From NCBI GenBank assembly GCA_013398275.1, contig VZSE01014929.1, positions 310,001 to 374,000 on the forward strand: a stretch of DNA of 64,000 bases, read 5' to 3'. The notes beneath the pieces are model-generated. The model was not told where the DNA came from. It ran no database searches and worked only from the letters and a program-made list of their open reading frames with translations. Position numbers and translations under genes: made by a program. Position 1 is the stretch's first letter, and each line of letters begins with the position of its first letter. Source of the stretch: Promerops cafer (lineage: Eukaryota; Chordata; Aves; Passeriformes; Nectariniidae). This document shows, in pieces, positions 23,734 through 36,900 of the stretch.

Positions 23734-26700
23734 AAAATACTCATCTATTTATAGCCATCTAAACATTTTCTGAGCACCTCTTTGGCTAAATGAGCAACTT
23801 CACTTTTACATACATTTTCATTCTTGCTTGAGAAATTATATTTTTTTTAAAAAAAAAGTTCATCCTGATGTATGCAAGTCTGCAGCCTACGGAAGACTCT
23901 TTGTTCCTGGAATGTGGTGAGAGCATAATGGCTAAGGAGCAGACAATCCAAAACAATTTGGGGTTTTCTTTCTGATTTTTGAAAAGGGGTTGATAAATTT
24001 AAATACGGGTTCCCATCTTCTTGGGCTTATGTAGAATGCCATATGAGAAAAAAATGCAAGAGAATCTTTTCCCCATGAAATTTAGAGGCCCTAAGTATAA
24101 TTTATTCATTTTAATATCAAGAAGCAACATGATGTTAGTTTCTAGATGATAAAAGGAAAAATGAGCAAAACCCTAAAAGCTGGTTTAGTGATGAAGAGCT
24201 AGGAGCAGGCTTTTCTCTTTCATGTGCCCTAGATTTTTCTCTATTGTTAGTTTGGGATTAGCTTTAGTTATGCTAACATTACAGGATGTGCAGTAAATAA
24301 AGATGTTGTGGGAAGGTTTTTGTACAGGTAAATACTGTTTCCTAGGCTATATTATTGCTGGTTTTTAAACACTTGCCCTCTTCACTCCCAGAATTTGATC
24401 TCCTGGGCAACTTCTAAAATCTCTCCATTTCATACTTTTCTCCTTTATAGTTTAAAGAAATTTATGTTAAAAGGGGCCCTGCAGAAGTTAGTGCTTTTAG
24501 TGATAATCACTGGTGTTAAGAAATCTCTCTGGGGCACCAAATTGTCTGTAATACCTGTAATATAAATTATTAACTGAAGTAAAATCAGAAATAAAAAAAC
24601 TTCGGGGAAAAATAATGGGGAAGTAATGATTCAAAATGGTAAAAGAAAAATCACTTGCCTTGTAATTCATCCTTATAAAAATTCAACCATAATACCCAAT
24701 TCCCATGAACAAGTGGGAATAAAATAAATTAATTTTTCCTAAGATTTGTCTGGTTTATGTCTTTCAACCCTTCTCCTACCATCATGGTGTAGATCTTTCC
24801 TTCTTTTCTTAAAAAAAACCTTCCACTGGCTCTCTCGCAAGCCTGTGCCTGGATCTTTTTGTTTAAATAATTATACTCAACGAAAAGTCCACTTGGATAT
24901 TTACAGGTGTGTTTGAATATCTGTCAGAAGAAGACAATGATTTCAGTGTTAATGGATTCTTCAGAATGGATAGTATACTATCAACTAATGAGATCTTTTT
25001 GGTCTTTTTTTTCACTCCTAGTTGAAGCAGATATTCTCCTGGTGTTTTCAGGTTTTACTGGTGCTTTGAGGAACAAAACCTCCTAGTGGACAGATTGAAT
25101 TTCCTGTATTAAATATATTTACTTTCCTCTAGATCTGTTGTCTCCTCGCATCCCTGAGCAGCAAGGCTCATCTTGGGGGAGGCTGAGCACTGAAGGAAGT
25201 GGGGCAGAAGTGCTGGGCTGCACGGGGACAGAGTTCAGAGCTGCCGCCACCACCCTATGTTCAGGTGGGCTTACACTGCAGCTGCTCTCCTGCATTAACA
25301 AGTGGTTTACTTGCTAAATTAACAGATGTCTTGACTTCTATGCAGCTTTCCTTAACTGTCCTGAAGATGGTTTTAGCTGTCAGCTTCCACCCCTGGATTT
25401 TGTTGCCGATTCCGGCTGACCTTCTCTGTGGCCGTTCACTGCGGGCACGCCACTCCTCTCCTCTTGCATGACATATGCAGAGAAGCTAATTCAAAGCGTT
25501 CATTGTTTATGGCTGGGTTTTTTAGTTCCTTTAGCTTCAGGGGTTTAAAGCTGGGGAACAGCTAATCAAAGACTAGTGCAGAAAACTGATTTCAGCTGTC
25601 TCTTCATAGGTTTCACATTTTTTTTTTTTTTCAGTCATCTTCTCCCCTCTCTAATGCAGTCCCCTTCCCTAGAACTGAGAAGAAAGCAAAAGCAAGTTTA
25701 AAATTTCCAGAAAGGCATGCCTATCTACAGGAAATTAAAGGCTGCTGGGCCATTTTTATGCCCTCCATCCCTTCACTTAAATACTCAGTCCTTGTTGATG
25801 GTTGCCTTGTGGACTAACAAACTTTTCTCCAAACTTAAATATGTTTACTGCCTGCTTGTAACCAGGGGGATACATACACCACTTCAGAGAAAACAGCCCT
25901 CTTTATGGCCAGGGCTTAAGCCAAAGCCAGCTACATTTCCCTCTCTTTGTCTTCTTGAAATGAGAGATCTGTTTCCTTCAACAATACTGTTTATAACTTC
26001 ACCAGATGAAAACTGTCCTATCCCATTTCCACTGAGACTCAGCGGTACCTATTCACTGGCTACAGAGTTAAGAAAACATAACTTAGCTCAGCTTTAATGC
26101 TTGCATACACACCATGCAAATTTCCTTCAAATGAGCCAGGAAATTCTAAATATCATCTCATTGCAAAAAAAAAAAATTACTGTCTCCAAAGGTCGGTTTG
26201 GAAATGTTGTAACCTGTGATGTCCTTTAGTATTGGCTACATTTCCCACAAAATTCTAGATAAGATGACTGCTCAGGCTGGAGTTATATTTTCAACACCAA
26301 GTAATGAGACAGTTATATCTTTTCAAGTGCCATAAACATAGCAAAATGAGTTTTCTAATCATAAGACTACCAATCAAAACAACCACAACTATATGAAACT
26401 CTGCTGTGTATTTCAAGTTAATGTACTTTAAATGTGTTGCTTGAATTGGGAAAACATTTCCTATATAAGCCTGATTTGTGTTTTTATTTATAGTCCAGTA
26501 CATTTACCTATTTTTTTTTCCAGTGATTTCTGTGTTACCAGAAAAATGATTTCTATGTGACTGGAGAAATTACTTCAGATAAAACAGCCCCCAGTCCCTG
26601 GAAACTATCTTACTTTATAACTACTTGGGAGGTCAAGAAATAAATCTTCATTGCTTTACGCTCTGACAGACACCAGTGAGCAGAATGATGAAAGAGAAAA

Positions 26701-28880
26701 TTTAGGATCCTCATATGATAAAGAGGGATAGGAGCATTTTTCTGTTGTAAATCCTGTGCTCCTTGTCTCAGGTGAATATGAAGCATTTCAAGTACAATGT
26801 AATTCTCTGTATCAGAGTCTGATTCTTAAGGTCTCTATTGGATTATTTCAGCTTTGTAACCAGATTAGCAGATCACCTGACAAAAAGGTGGGTCCTACAG
26901 AAAGAGTAGTCACATTCATCTTTCAATTTATGCACATTCCTCCCCAGTTCTTTCAGAAAATTGTTTCAGAGCAGCAGTCTATCTGGGGTGCTACCATTGC
27001 TTTTAAAGTGTATGTGACAAATTATTAACCAACTTCTCCATATTTATTAGAGATAAATTTTAGATTAAACTTGCTTTACTTTTCTGTTACACACTGGATT
27101 TATATTTTAAGATTAGAGACTTGCCTGGAATAGATTCTTTTTCATCTTACCTCTTTTATGGGATGTATTATTACAATAAGTTCATGGAAGTGTTGTTGGA
27201 ACTTTTACAGTATTATTGAATTTTTATTGCATTCTCATTTTGGTAGAACATGCAACAGTTTCTGCTGTTAAGCAAGCCTGGATCTTGAAACATGGATTTG
27301 TAAAGCTAGGCCCCCATTGTATCTGGTAATTAGCAAATTCATCTGTAACTGAGTCCTGGAGTTATCTGGAAGCTTTCTGGAAGGTGCTTCTAGACATTAA
27401 GTTTTTAAATAATTTCCTGCAAATTTTTTTGTATCGGTTGAAAGGCTTTTCTTTTCCATCATTCACTCCATAGGGAAGTAGTATTCTATGAGACTTTTGC
27501 TGGTTTTCCTTTCCCTGATTAGAGAATGTGATGTGGCTATCTGCAAGGATGATCCAGAGGTGCACAGATATTTTATCTAACCATCTGACCTTAAAAATGC
27601 TTCAGAAATGTAGGTGAAAAGCTGCAGGCCAGCTCTTTTTGTGGCCTTCACCCCATGAACCACCATGACTTGGACTCTGAGCATCACCTTGGCTCACATT
27701 TCAAGGCTGGCTGGAAGCTAATATCTCATGCTGAAGATCCTTAAGGACCTTCAAGCAAAAGTTAAAACACATCTGACCATGGTCTGGTATCCCCCCTGCC
27801 TCTCCATACCCAGGGAAAAACACATTCCTTATTTGCCAGGGCTGCTACTTTGTCTCCTTTGTCAACTTGCACTCAATTCACTTTGACATTTTATTATTCT
27901 CCTGTGCCAAATTGGCTTTATCCTTGCAAGAAACTCTGAAAAGAATCTGAGTCCTTTCTGAAGACTGTGCAATTCTTTGTTTGTTAATATAAAGACAACT
28001 TTGGAATTAGGTAGAATCAGGAATCAGTCTCCATAGGGGTCTCTGGCAGATAGCTACATTCCTCTGATTTCAACTGCACTTGTAGAATTTTCTTAATCTG
28101 ATTTCTAAGTAGATTCTTTACCAAAATGCTTACAAAAAGTTGTGTTATTTCTGTGGAATATTACCTGCATCTCAGATATGGAGAGAAAAAAAAAAAGATG
28201 CTTACTTTTCCCAAGTTGGTGCTGTATGTACAAGCAGCTTTTGCAGAAGCCCTATTTAGTGACAGTTTTGCATGACAAAATGATAGCTAGATTCCTATGA
28301 CCTTATTTCACCTTACTTGTTCAGTAAAAGCAAATACCAGGACCTACTAAAAAATATCCAAACAATCCAACACAACTCTTCCTGAAAGACACCTGTCATA
28401 TACATGGCTGTTTATAAAGAAACACAAAAAATGGAAGACATGCTCACTGGAGAATTTAGTTCCTCAAAGCCCTACTTTTTCTTTGTTTTTGTCTTGGCAT
28501 CGAAAGGAAATCTCCACTTACACTGAAAGCATATAATGCTTTAATCTACTCAAAGGCGTAAATTAAACAGAATTATTAAATTTACTTTGCTGACACTTAA
28601 TTGCATATTTTCATTAAACATACTAAAGCTCTGCTTTATTTTTACAGTAACTTAATAAGAGAAAGTAGGCCTACCAAATTTCAATTAGATTTGCCTGGAA
28701 GGGAAGGCAAAGAAGAGAGAAAAAAAAGTATAGGAAATAATTGAATAAAAGATACTGGCAAATAATTTTGCTTGGTAATAAAAAGGCACAGAGACAAAAT
28801 GGAATTTCCTGGTATCCCAAGAAAAACCTCAAACAAACCACAGCTGAGTGGATGAGAAATTTGCTACTTTTCTATTTCAG
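23734..28880. other. Unique AT-rich non-coding sequence
   Basis: No gene is recognised. The longest frame (25717-26097, +) has no family signature. Short A or T runs occur at about 25.62, 26.17 and 28.19 kb. A pair of good minus-strand donor words (near 27.15 and 28.31 kb) have no convincing partner acceptor. Confidence 0.6.
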
Positions 28881-29028
28881 CCTATGCTGGGTTATTGCAG
28901 TGAATGGATTCCACAGGCTGCGTATTTGAGAGTTTGTGGTCAGTCCTGCGTGCTTTTCACTGAGAGGCCGGTGTTTAAATAATAAAAATGCATTGAGAAT
29001 AGCACTTAAAAAAAAAAAAAAAAAAAAA
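28881..29028 (+). other. Candidate terminal exon or retrocopy 3' end
   Basis: An acceptor with a good pyrimidine tract (TACTTTTCTATTTCAG) ends at 28880. From 28881 one frame is open for 33 codons; it starts PMLGYCSEWIPQAAYL and ends in TAA at 28980-28982. The stop overlaps a polyadenylation signal AATAAA (28981-28986). Twenty-one bases after the signal begins an A run of 21 (29008-29028). Two readings are possible: a genuine last exon whose cleavage site happens to precede an A run, or the 3' end of a retroposed transcript. I see no clear target-site duplication flanking the A run, and the protein is not recognised. Confidence 0.3.
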
Positions 29029-30636
29029 GCTTTACTGAATTCCATAGTAGAAAGCACTATTTTCCTGAATTAATTACAATACCATGTGAAGTGCTGCACG
29101 AGACCACAGAATTATGGGTTAAGGCTGTTCATTTAAAGAATAGCATTTTGTCAGGGTAAAGTCTAATTAAGTGTGTGGAGATGAGAGGGAAGAGTCAATG
29201 TTTGCTTTCATTTGTTATCTTTTGATACCCCTGTCAGACGACTCAAGATCACAGGCAGTGCCCTAACAGTGGGTCATTTTGCTTCTCCACCCCGTACTGT
29301 TATCGCTGCTGTAAGATCTTTTTTTCGTGGAGACAAATATCTTTGCACATGTAAAGACATTAGCAAGCTGCGGGGAATTCCGGCATCAGTAACAGCAGAG
29401 CTCTGAGAAACGTTCACGACTTAACCAGCTGAGGGAGCACAAGGCATCGGTTCTTCAGTAATGGCACTTCTAGAAGAAACAATGTGGTAACTATTATGTC
29501 TGCTTCACTTAAATTTCCAGTGAAACATCTGAGGGTCCTTCTTCTCTTGTGGAGTAGTTTGGGTCAGAATTAATTTTTTGGAGGGGGTCAGAAGTGATTT
29601 TTAAAGGACATGGCCGATCTGCTCCTTTCTTTAACATACTGGTCTAGAATATATTTAAATATATTTAATTGAAACCAAGTAGGCAGTTTGATTTTAAAAG
29701 TCTGAGGTGAAATCCTGGACCACCTGAAGCTAATGGCAAAGTATAATTTATGGGATTAGAGCCAAGTGTTGATCCTTGCTCTAAACAGGGTTGTATTAGC
29801 ATGCAAATGTAGTAATAGTTACATTATACCAGATCTACAGTCTGCTCAGCCCATGATCCTGCCTGTGGCAGCCAAGCAATAACAAACCTGCAAAAGCAGG
29901 ACAAGCAACCTGGGGCCCAGAGAATTCTTGAGTTTTTTGGAGTATTTAATACAGGTTTGACAAAATAATTAGGCGACTAAGCAGACAGAAGAGAGTTGGT
30001 CTATCAGTGTACACTAGCCGAGCTTTGCTGTTCTGTAGGACAGAAGCAAGCCAAGGTGTTGAATTCAGCTCTAAACTGCTGGGCATCCATGCACGGGTGT
30101 GCTGGGCTGCAGCCAAGGCAGTGTGGGGCTCCTCTGCAGAAAAGCCTTTTGAACTTGCTCTGCAGCCCATGATTATGCAGATAGGCAGTGTGGGGAGAGC
30201 AGAGGCGGCAAGAGTAACAGCAAACACATGTGAAACTCTGGTCCCAGGATATTGTTTTCATTATAGTTTTGTTCTCTGCAGTTACTCGGACTCTGAAGTG
30301 TCAGATTCCAGTTTGATTTCTTCATTAGGAAAGCCACTACTTCAGTAGTAATGAACAACAGAAAGCACAAAAACACTCTGACAATGGTTGGTTTTGTTTA
30401 AAAATGTTAGCATGGGTTAGACAGTGTCTAACACTAATGCCTGGGACAGGTTCCTTTCATTATACTTTGCATTTCTGGAAAATAACTCAGCCTGTTTTCA
30501 CAGAAATTGGTTAATCCATACAGCATAGGTCAGAAAAGACATATAAACTAGTAATGCTGCTTATTTTTGAAAGGCAGTAAAACAGACTCTACTCTTTGTA
30601 AAGGACTCAGAGTATGCTGCCATTCTGATTACTTAC
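29029..30636. other. Unique sequence with possible conserved non-coding block
   Basis: No gene is recognised. The block at about 29.21-29.46 kb has more CpG and more balanced composition than its surroundings, with an open frame at 29212-29406 that I cannot assign. An 18-bp perfect palindrome of AATATATTT and its complement lies at 29648-29665. A 113-codon frame at 30007-30348 (+) overlaps frames on the other strand and has no family signature. Confidence 0.55.
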
Positions 30637-30682
30637 CAATGTAACTTGTATACACATTACAGTAAAATTGGTTTCCCATTTC
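30637..30682 (-). other. Candidate internal exon (46 nt), unproven
   Basis: On the minus strand a strong acceptor (GGTTTCTCTTTCAG) precedes 30682 and a near-perfect donor (ACATTG then GTAAGTA) follows 30637. Two frames are open. The one entering with one base that completes a codon reads KWETNFTVMCIQVTL and exits at a codon boundary. No family is recognised. Its phases agree with the candidate exons upstream (38185-38313) and downstream (18160-18215) on this strand. Confidence 0.2.
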
Positions 30683-33600
30683 CTGAAAGAGAAACCTGGT
30701 CTCATGTTCCTGTAAAGCACTGTCCACCTCCAGAACAAAATATGACACCTTCAGATTTTTTGCTCATAGGAAATATTATAGGTTACTTGGATTTTTATGG
30801 TATTGAACCTATGCCTTTCTTCAGATTTATGAGAGTAAATAAGCCCCAGTTAACTGGGTTTTGCCTTTCCCGTGAGGAAATTATTCTAAACTATTTTTTT
30901 TTTTCTTGTTTGTTTGTGCTTCAGGAAATCTTTTCTCTTCCTGCCTTGGGCAAATGGAGTTATGGTAATGAAAATATGCACATAGTAAAAAAATGGGAAA
31001 GTCTTTGTCCTCGAAGAAATGATAAGGAATGCTTTAGGGGTAGATTAAATCCATTTTAACTACTTAAACTTTATTCCACGGTCTCTGCTTGTGACAACTA
31101 AACTCCTTTTGATAAGAAAAATGCTTTCTTTTGGCCTTGTATAATTAATCTTGGAAATGAGATAGGTGGATTTGGAGGTGCTGGTGAAATGCGAGGATTA
31201 AATTTTGAAATTTGACCAGCAATGTTGGGAAGACAAAGAGATGGCTGAACAAGCAGGGACATTTGCAGCTGCCAGCACAGGTAGGTAGGCTGCATTTTCC
31301 TGCCAGAGTGAGACTCTTCACCACTGCCCTCACTTTTCTGACATCAAGAATGAAGCAGTTTGGTATCAGATCTTTTCTTGCAAGGAAAGTCAAAGGTATA
31401 TTTTGCTGGTCCTCTAAGGGTTTTCTAACTTGTTGATGAGATTAGCAAGATTTAGGACCTGTATGCTGGCATGAGCAGAGATAGAGGCAAGCAAAGGTAA
31501 TGTTTATGTACCACATACTTTTTGAAGCATTTCTCTTTATCCAGCTTCACCAGGATTACTGTATTCCTGCCAGATTCAGTTTGTGCCAGCTGCTTCTCAT
31601 TCAGCATTTGATTTCCTGAAGACACCATGGCAAAGTTACTGTATGAAATAGGAAATTTAGAACAGAGACAAGTAAGTTTTGCTTTATCATTTGGTGGGTC
31701 ATTGATTTTGGTTATAACTGACCTTAACAGCAAATCTTTCCTACCAGAGAGCCCAGAGGATACATTAGGTGGAAAACAGTGAACCTCTACCATTTGCAGC
31801 TCATACAAGACCCTGAAATCACATGCATGGAAGTTGTGCACCCTATTCTCACAGGACTCTGGTCCAGGGACTGTTGGCCCACTGGGCCTGGCTGTTAAGC
31901 AAAGAGAGGCAATCAATCATTCTCCTAAATAATGGCAACATAGGCCACCACATTGAAAGGTAAACCGGCCAGGCCAGTCTAGAAGGTTTTGCTGGCATAG
32001 TTATGCCATGAATCACCACCCACATACATAAGAAAATTCTCATGGGCTTAAGCCTGTATAATGATGCCAGGAAGAACCATCTAACCCAGTCCTGTCTCTT
32101 CCCCAGGATCATGCACCTCCTGACTGGGTGAGTATGGGAAATGAGCACAAGTGCTCTCCTGGGAGGTGGGCATCAGCTGGGGAGAAGGAGGAGATTACAG
32201 GTTTAAGTTCCTCAGGGAGCTGCAGTGGACAGTATGTCGTTCCCAAAACACAGTGACCTCCATGCCAGCCCAAAGTCCCAAGTGAGGTGCCACATCTGTG
32301 GGGTCCTGCTGGTGGCTGAATCCCTCTTCTCTTCCATCCATGGCTGCTTGCACAGTAGCACGGTGCTGCTGTGGCTGATGACCTGTCCCAGTGCAGCACG
32401 GACAGGTCAGCACCATCAGAGCTTCCTCAAGGATCTTTAACAAGGTAAATAGAACCATATCCTGAACCTCACCTGAGGAGAGGAATAAGTTGCCAGATTC
32501 ATACATTTGCAAGTCACAGATTTCCAAGCCATTTCTCCTCATCCTCTCAGTTCATGGAAAAGAGTCTTCTTTCTTCCTCCCCTCTTTTAGGGCATAGAGA
32601 TGTGGTAGAAAGAAACTTTTCTGTATAATTATTCTGATCTGCTTTACTCTGTTCTCAAGCCAATGCCAGAGCTGGCTCAAAGGAAATGGTGGAGGAGGAG
32701 AGCAAGGGCTGTTTGTGAGCAGTTTGCACAGAGTGGCTCAGTTGTATCATAAAGCTACACCTTGGGCTCATTGGGATGAATAGGCCAGTTCATTGGTCTG
32801 AATGCTGCTGTTCCAGGTGCTCTGCACCTGTTGTTCTCCTCAGACATTGGCCTTTTTCTTTGCTGCCATAACCATTTTAGACACTGCTTAAATAGACCTA
32901 ATGTTGTGCATGGTGAATTAGGAGCGTGAAAACAAAGGTGGTATGTCATGCTTCTGTGTTCCTCGATAATGACTAAAATCATTCTGAAAAAAATACTTTT
33001 AAAGGATCAGATTTCTATGTGGACTGCTCAATTTCCATTGTACATAATGAGATATTTTTATTCAAATACTCCAGATAATTAGACAGTTTTGCCCATAGAA
33101 CCTGGAATCCTTTTGGTTATGGCATTAAGTATAATTTTTGCTCATTAGGAATAGATTAGGCAAATGCTGCAAGAAAATAGAAACAAAAAAGACTGGAAAT
33201 CTATAGTTACCTTATGAAAGCTGAATTTAAAAATACTGCAAGGCAGTTTAACAGAGAAATCCTTCAACCCTAATGCAGATCATGTGATGTCATTTTAAAA
33301 AATCTCATTGACTCAATCACCCTAGTGGTCCCTCCAGTCTTAGGATGGGAAATCGGCACCTACTGTCTGGTGCTAAATTCACACCTATAATCCTACCTCC
33401 CAGATTATGATCAACTTCAAAGAAATTGCTTATGAATATCGGTGGCATGAACTTTACCTTTTCTTTATATCTCTATTCTCTTTGCAACTAAGTAGACTAA
33501 TTTATCCTACTTTGAAAAAAGCCATTTTGCAAATTATTTTCTGACAGATTTATACCTCTAGTAGCTATCAAAAAACATCAGACATCAACAAATTGATTCT

Positions 33601-33684
33601 CTGTTTTGTTGACTTACATAAAATGTGTTCTAACACATTCAGATCTTTGTTAGTTACCAAAAGCAAATGAAGAGAATCTTTTAG
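30683..33684. other. Unique sequence with longest chance frames
   Basis: Two of the longest ATG frames in the window lie here: 30646-31059 (+, 137 codons) and 31452-31916 (-, 154 codons). Neither shows a signal peptide, a domain motif or a family resemblance, so I read them as chance. A stretch around 31.96-32.11 kb (words such as GTTTTGCTGGCATAGTTATG) may be an ancient decayed repeat. Overlapping frames at 32.1-32.54 kb are not recognised. Confidence 0.5.
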
Positions 33685-33900
33685 AAGTAAAGTACCCCTT
33701 CTCCAGGAACCTGTACTGGATTTTACATGTCTGTCTGAAAGATGTAGGTTGCAGAGTCTCAGCGACAGACTCGCAAGACAAGAGGTGGAGAGGCACATCC
33801 AGCAGCTGGCTGAGCAAGCCTTTGAAAATATAAAGAAGAAACTGAGAGATGCCACTGAAGTGCATGCTGAAGGACCTTGAGTTGGCCTTCTGCAATTAAA
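33685..33900 (+). other. Candidate terminal coding exon or pseudogene fragment, helical protein
   Basis: A weak acceptor (AATCTTTTAG) ends at 33684. From 33686 one frame is open for 64 codons to a TGA at 33878-33880. The predicted peptide becomes strongly charged and helix-like after residue 18: LQSLSDRLARQEVERHIQQL is followed by AEQAFENIKKKLRDATEV. Leucine and alanine spacing suggests an amphipathic or coiled-coil helix. An ATTAAA polyadenylation variant lies 15 bases after the stop (33895-33900). The codon use looks more gene-like than the surroundings, but I cannot name the protein. It could be a last exon, a pseudogene scrap of a structural protein, or chance. The pyrimidine tract is poor, which weakens the exon reading. 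Confidence 0.3.
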
Positions 33901-36900
33901 GCCATCTGAGAGGCTGTGGGTCAGAAAGGGGCGTGAGGGAGGTCAGGAGCCGTCTGGAAAAGGTGTCCCTTGCAGTGGCGCCGAGGGCGGAGAGGCAACC
34001 AAAGGGAAAGGAAGAGCTGGCCTCAGTGTTTGCTTTGGCCTAATTTCAAACAGAGCCACTTCAGAATCTGTTTATGCAATCCTGTCTTTCAAGAGCTGTT
34101 TTAATTTCTTTAACTAAGGCTCTGTGAGCCCCAAAGGTTTGACTTATCCCATGGAAATCAGAAGATAGGCAGTCTAGGGAGAGCTGATGTGGGCTTGACC
34201 ACATGCTTTATGAGTTTCACATTCAGAAGCAGTGGCTCTGTTTTAAAGCACTGCTGAGCAGAGATCTCAATGCTGAAGCATTGAGCTCTCTGATGGATAC
34301 CAGGTCGTAGCTGTTAGAGCTTATGGCAAAGACATTGTCTAAGCACAAAGTAATAAACTGCAAATAAGTTAGAGCAAGCTCTGCTATCATAATCCTATCA
34401 TTTGTATGCCTAATGTGTAACTTTGCTTTTCAATAAGTATTTTCACATCATATTTATAACTGTTGCTCATCTCTTGTATCTGGGTCACTACACATTTAAT
34501 ACACAGAAATCTGTCCCTCATTAACATTAGCAAAAGACAGCCATAAATGAAGACAAATGAGATGTTAAAAAAAAAAGAAGGCTGCATTATTTTAGCCTTC
34601 CAAGAGGTCTGGCAGTACACTACTCATTTTGGAAAGGAACAATTAGCCAGTTTGATAAGGCCGGAGCATGGAACATATCCACCACAGTGAAACGTTTTGA
34701 TTGGCATGAGTGCTGAAAGCTGGACACCTGCCTCCAAGTCCTTGGAAACTTCATGCTTGATTTGGGCCAAAACATGAAGGCTGTGCTCAGAGTAAGACTT
34801 CAGAAAACTAGGCACTTGCTATCAGAATTCCTTTGTCCTGGCCCAGCAGCACAGTGCCAGCCCCTCAGCAGCCAAGGCAGGCCATCGTCCCACTACAGAG
34901 CCAGCCCTGGAGCAGCCTGTCTGTAGCACTGGGACAGCTGTGTCAGGGACAATGGGACATTGATCTATCTCTGTCACTCAGTTGGGAGGGGAAGAAAATA
35001 GCCTGGTAAAATTGCATATGACCTAGCAGCTTCTGACAGCATCTATTGTTTGGTTTTGGGGAAATCCCTTGCATAAAGCACACATTTTGCTGATATGGCT
35101 GCATATATGCAAATAATAAACTGCTGTAATGTTCCCATTTCTCAAAACTTGTAAAATCTCTCAGTTAGGCAAGGCAGAGATTCACCTGGCACAAATTCCC
35201 TCTTAGGCCCAGTGCTGGCTGTTTCTAATTACCTCATTGCCTTTAAATGCCTGCATTGAGGCCACAGGGCCCCAGGTGCTCGTGTCCCCCTGGAAAGCAG
35301 GAAAAGGTGTGTGCTTCATCTCATAGGAATGCTACAAAGACAAATTCCGTAAAGACAATTCAGCGTTCAGACACTGTAGGAAGCAAGGTCAGGTAAACAC
35401 CTGTATGTCTAAGTCCACATACAGGCAGCTTGTCATTTCTTCAAAAATTGTATCTGCCATTGTTCACCTCCAGTGGGGAGATATTTGTATGGCTGAAAAC
35501 AAAGTTTTGCTCCTGTTTTGGGGGCTAAATTTTGGGATATCCAGCTCTAAAAGTGTGACAGGAGACATTCTCCAAATGCCTACAGTTTGGTTTGTTTGTA
35601 TCTTTACTTACAGAAGCCAATTCCAAACTAACCAAATAAAGGATTTTACCTTTCCTGACGACCTTTCTTCTCTGTGTTTCAGACTCGTGCCCTTGGAACT
35701 GCTTCCCCCAGGATGGGCTGCCCGGGCACACTGCTGGTTCCTGCTCAGCCCACTGCTGGTCAGTACCTCCAGATCCCTTCTGCAGGGCTGCTCTTTCTTT
35801 CTCCTAATGTCGCAGTACACATGGAAAATGAATGTTTTGAATAAATAGAAAAAAACCCAAATGTTTAAAGGTGGCTTTCATAATCTCGCAATAAAAAAAA
35901 AAAGACTACAAAGCTGATTTACACTACCTGATCCATTAATCTTTGTCTCAGTAGAAATGAAATAATGTGTGAATCCTTAATGGAAGCTTTTTTGTCTCTG
36001 ATGTAGTATATTCAAGAGATTTTTTCACATATTACGCTGGTGTGAGTAATAAAAGCTATCACAGTATGCTAGAAAAGGGATATTTGTTCAGAAGTTCTGT
36101 GTGACTGTGAAGGTATCATTAATCTATTTTTTTCTGAGCCTACTGCTTCAGGCTGTCATCTTAAAGGACTAACCTGTGACAGAAATGTCACAGAGCAATA
36201 CAAGATGTTCCAGACCAGTTCTAAACCCAATTCGATGCTTTTTCATGTGACCACAAGCTTTGTTGTTTAGAAATGGAAGGCCTGGGGGAAACGGGGAGCC
36301 AAGGTGAAAAACTGAGCAATTTTAGAAGAGGTTTAATGTACCTGATAAGGCCTCTGCTAAAACAGTCAGATAAATCATGCTACCACTCACCTTAAATTTC
36401 TGCTAATCACCAAGACTAAATCTAAACAAGGTAAAAGACTGCACAGCAATTTATGCCAGGCCATTTTATAAGACAAGTTCAAACTTGGGGACTGCTTCTT
36501 TTTTATGGTAGAAGCTGGACACAAATGATAATTCAACACTGCTGTAGAGGAAAATAAATTGCATTACTATGGCTTTGAATGAGAAGTTTTGTGATAACTA
36601 GCTAACAGTCAACAAAGTTGAAATTTTCTTATAGTACAATTATAAAATAATAGTTGAAACTATATTTCAACCTGTTCTTGAGGCTATAAATTAGCTGAAA
36701 AAGCCACATTTTTTCTCTATTTATTTGCATTGTGCCTGAAAGAATGGAATTTGTCTTCTAATGAGTATTTTTTACTGCAATGATAACACAGGTAAGTATA
36801 GTCCACTTCAGCTCTGCAGGGACTTTTTACTCATAAGCATAAGTCTTCCCTTAGCCCTATTTTTAAGGCTGGAAACAAAGAAGAAATCCCTTTGAAAAAC

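Noticed and set aside
30646..31059. 137-codon plus-strand frame
   Set aside because: No recognised family and no supporting start or splice context.
31452..31916. 154-codon minus-strand frame
   Set aside because: No signal peptide, domain motif or recognisable similarity; ordinary composition; frames of this length are expected by chance in 64 kb.
31960..32110. Possible ancient DNA-transposon relic
   Set aside because: One phrase (GTTTTGCTGGCATAGTTATG) feels familiar, but no inverted ends or second copy are seen; not enough to call.
35405..35848. 147-codon plus-strand frame with hydrophobic parts
   Set aside because: No consistent topology or motif, no promoter or polyadenylation context, and overlapping frames on the other strand.
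36740..36791. Perfect donor (ACAG then GTAAGTA)
   Set aside because: The only nearby acceptor (GTGCCTGAAAG) has a poor pyrimidine tract, so no exon can be closed.
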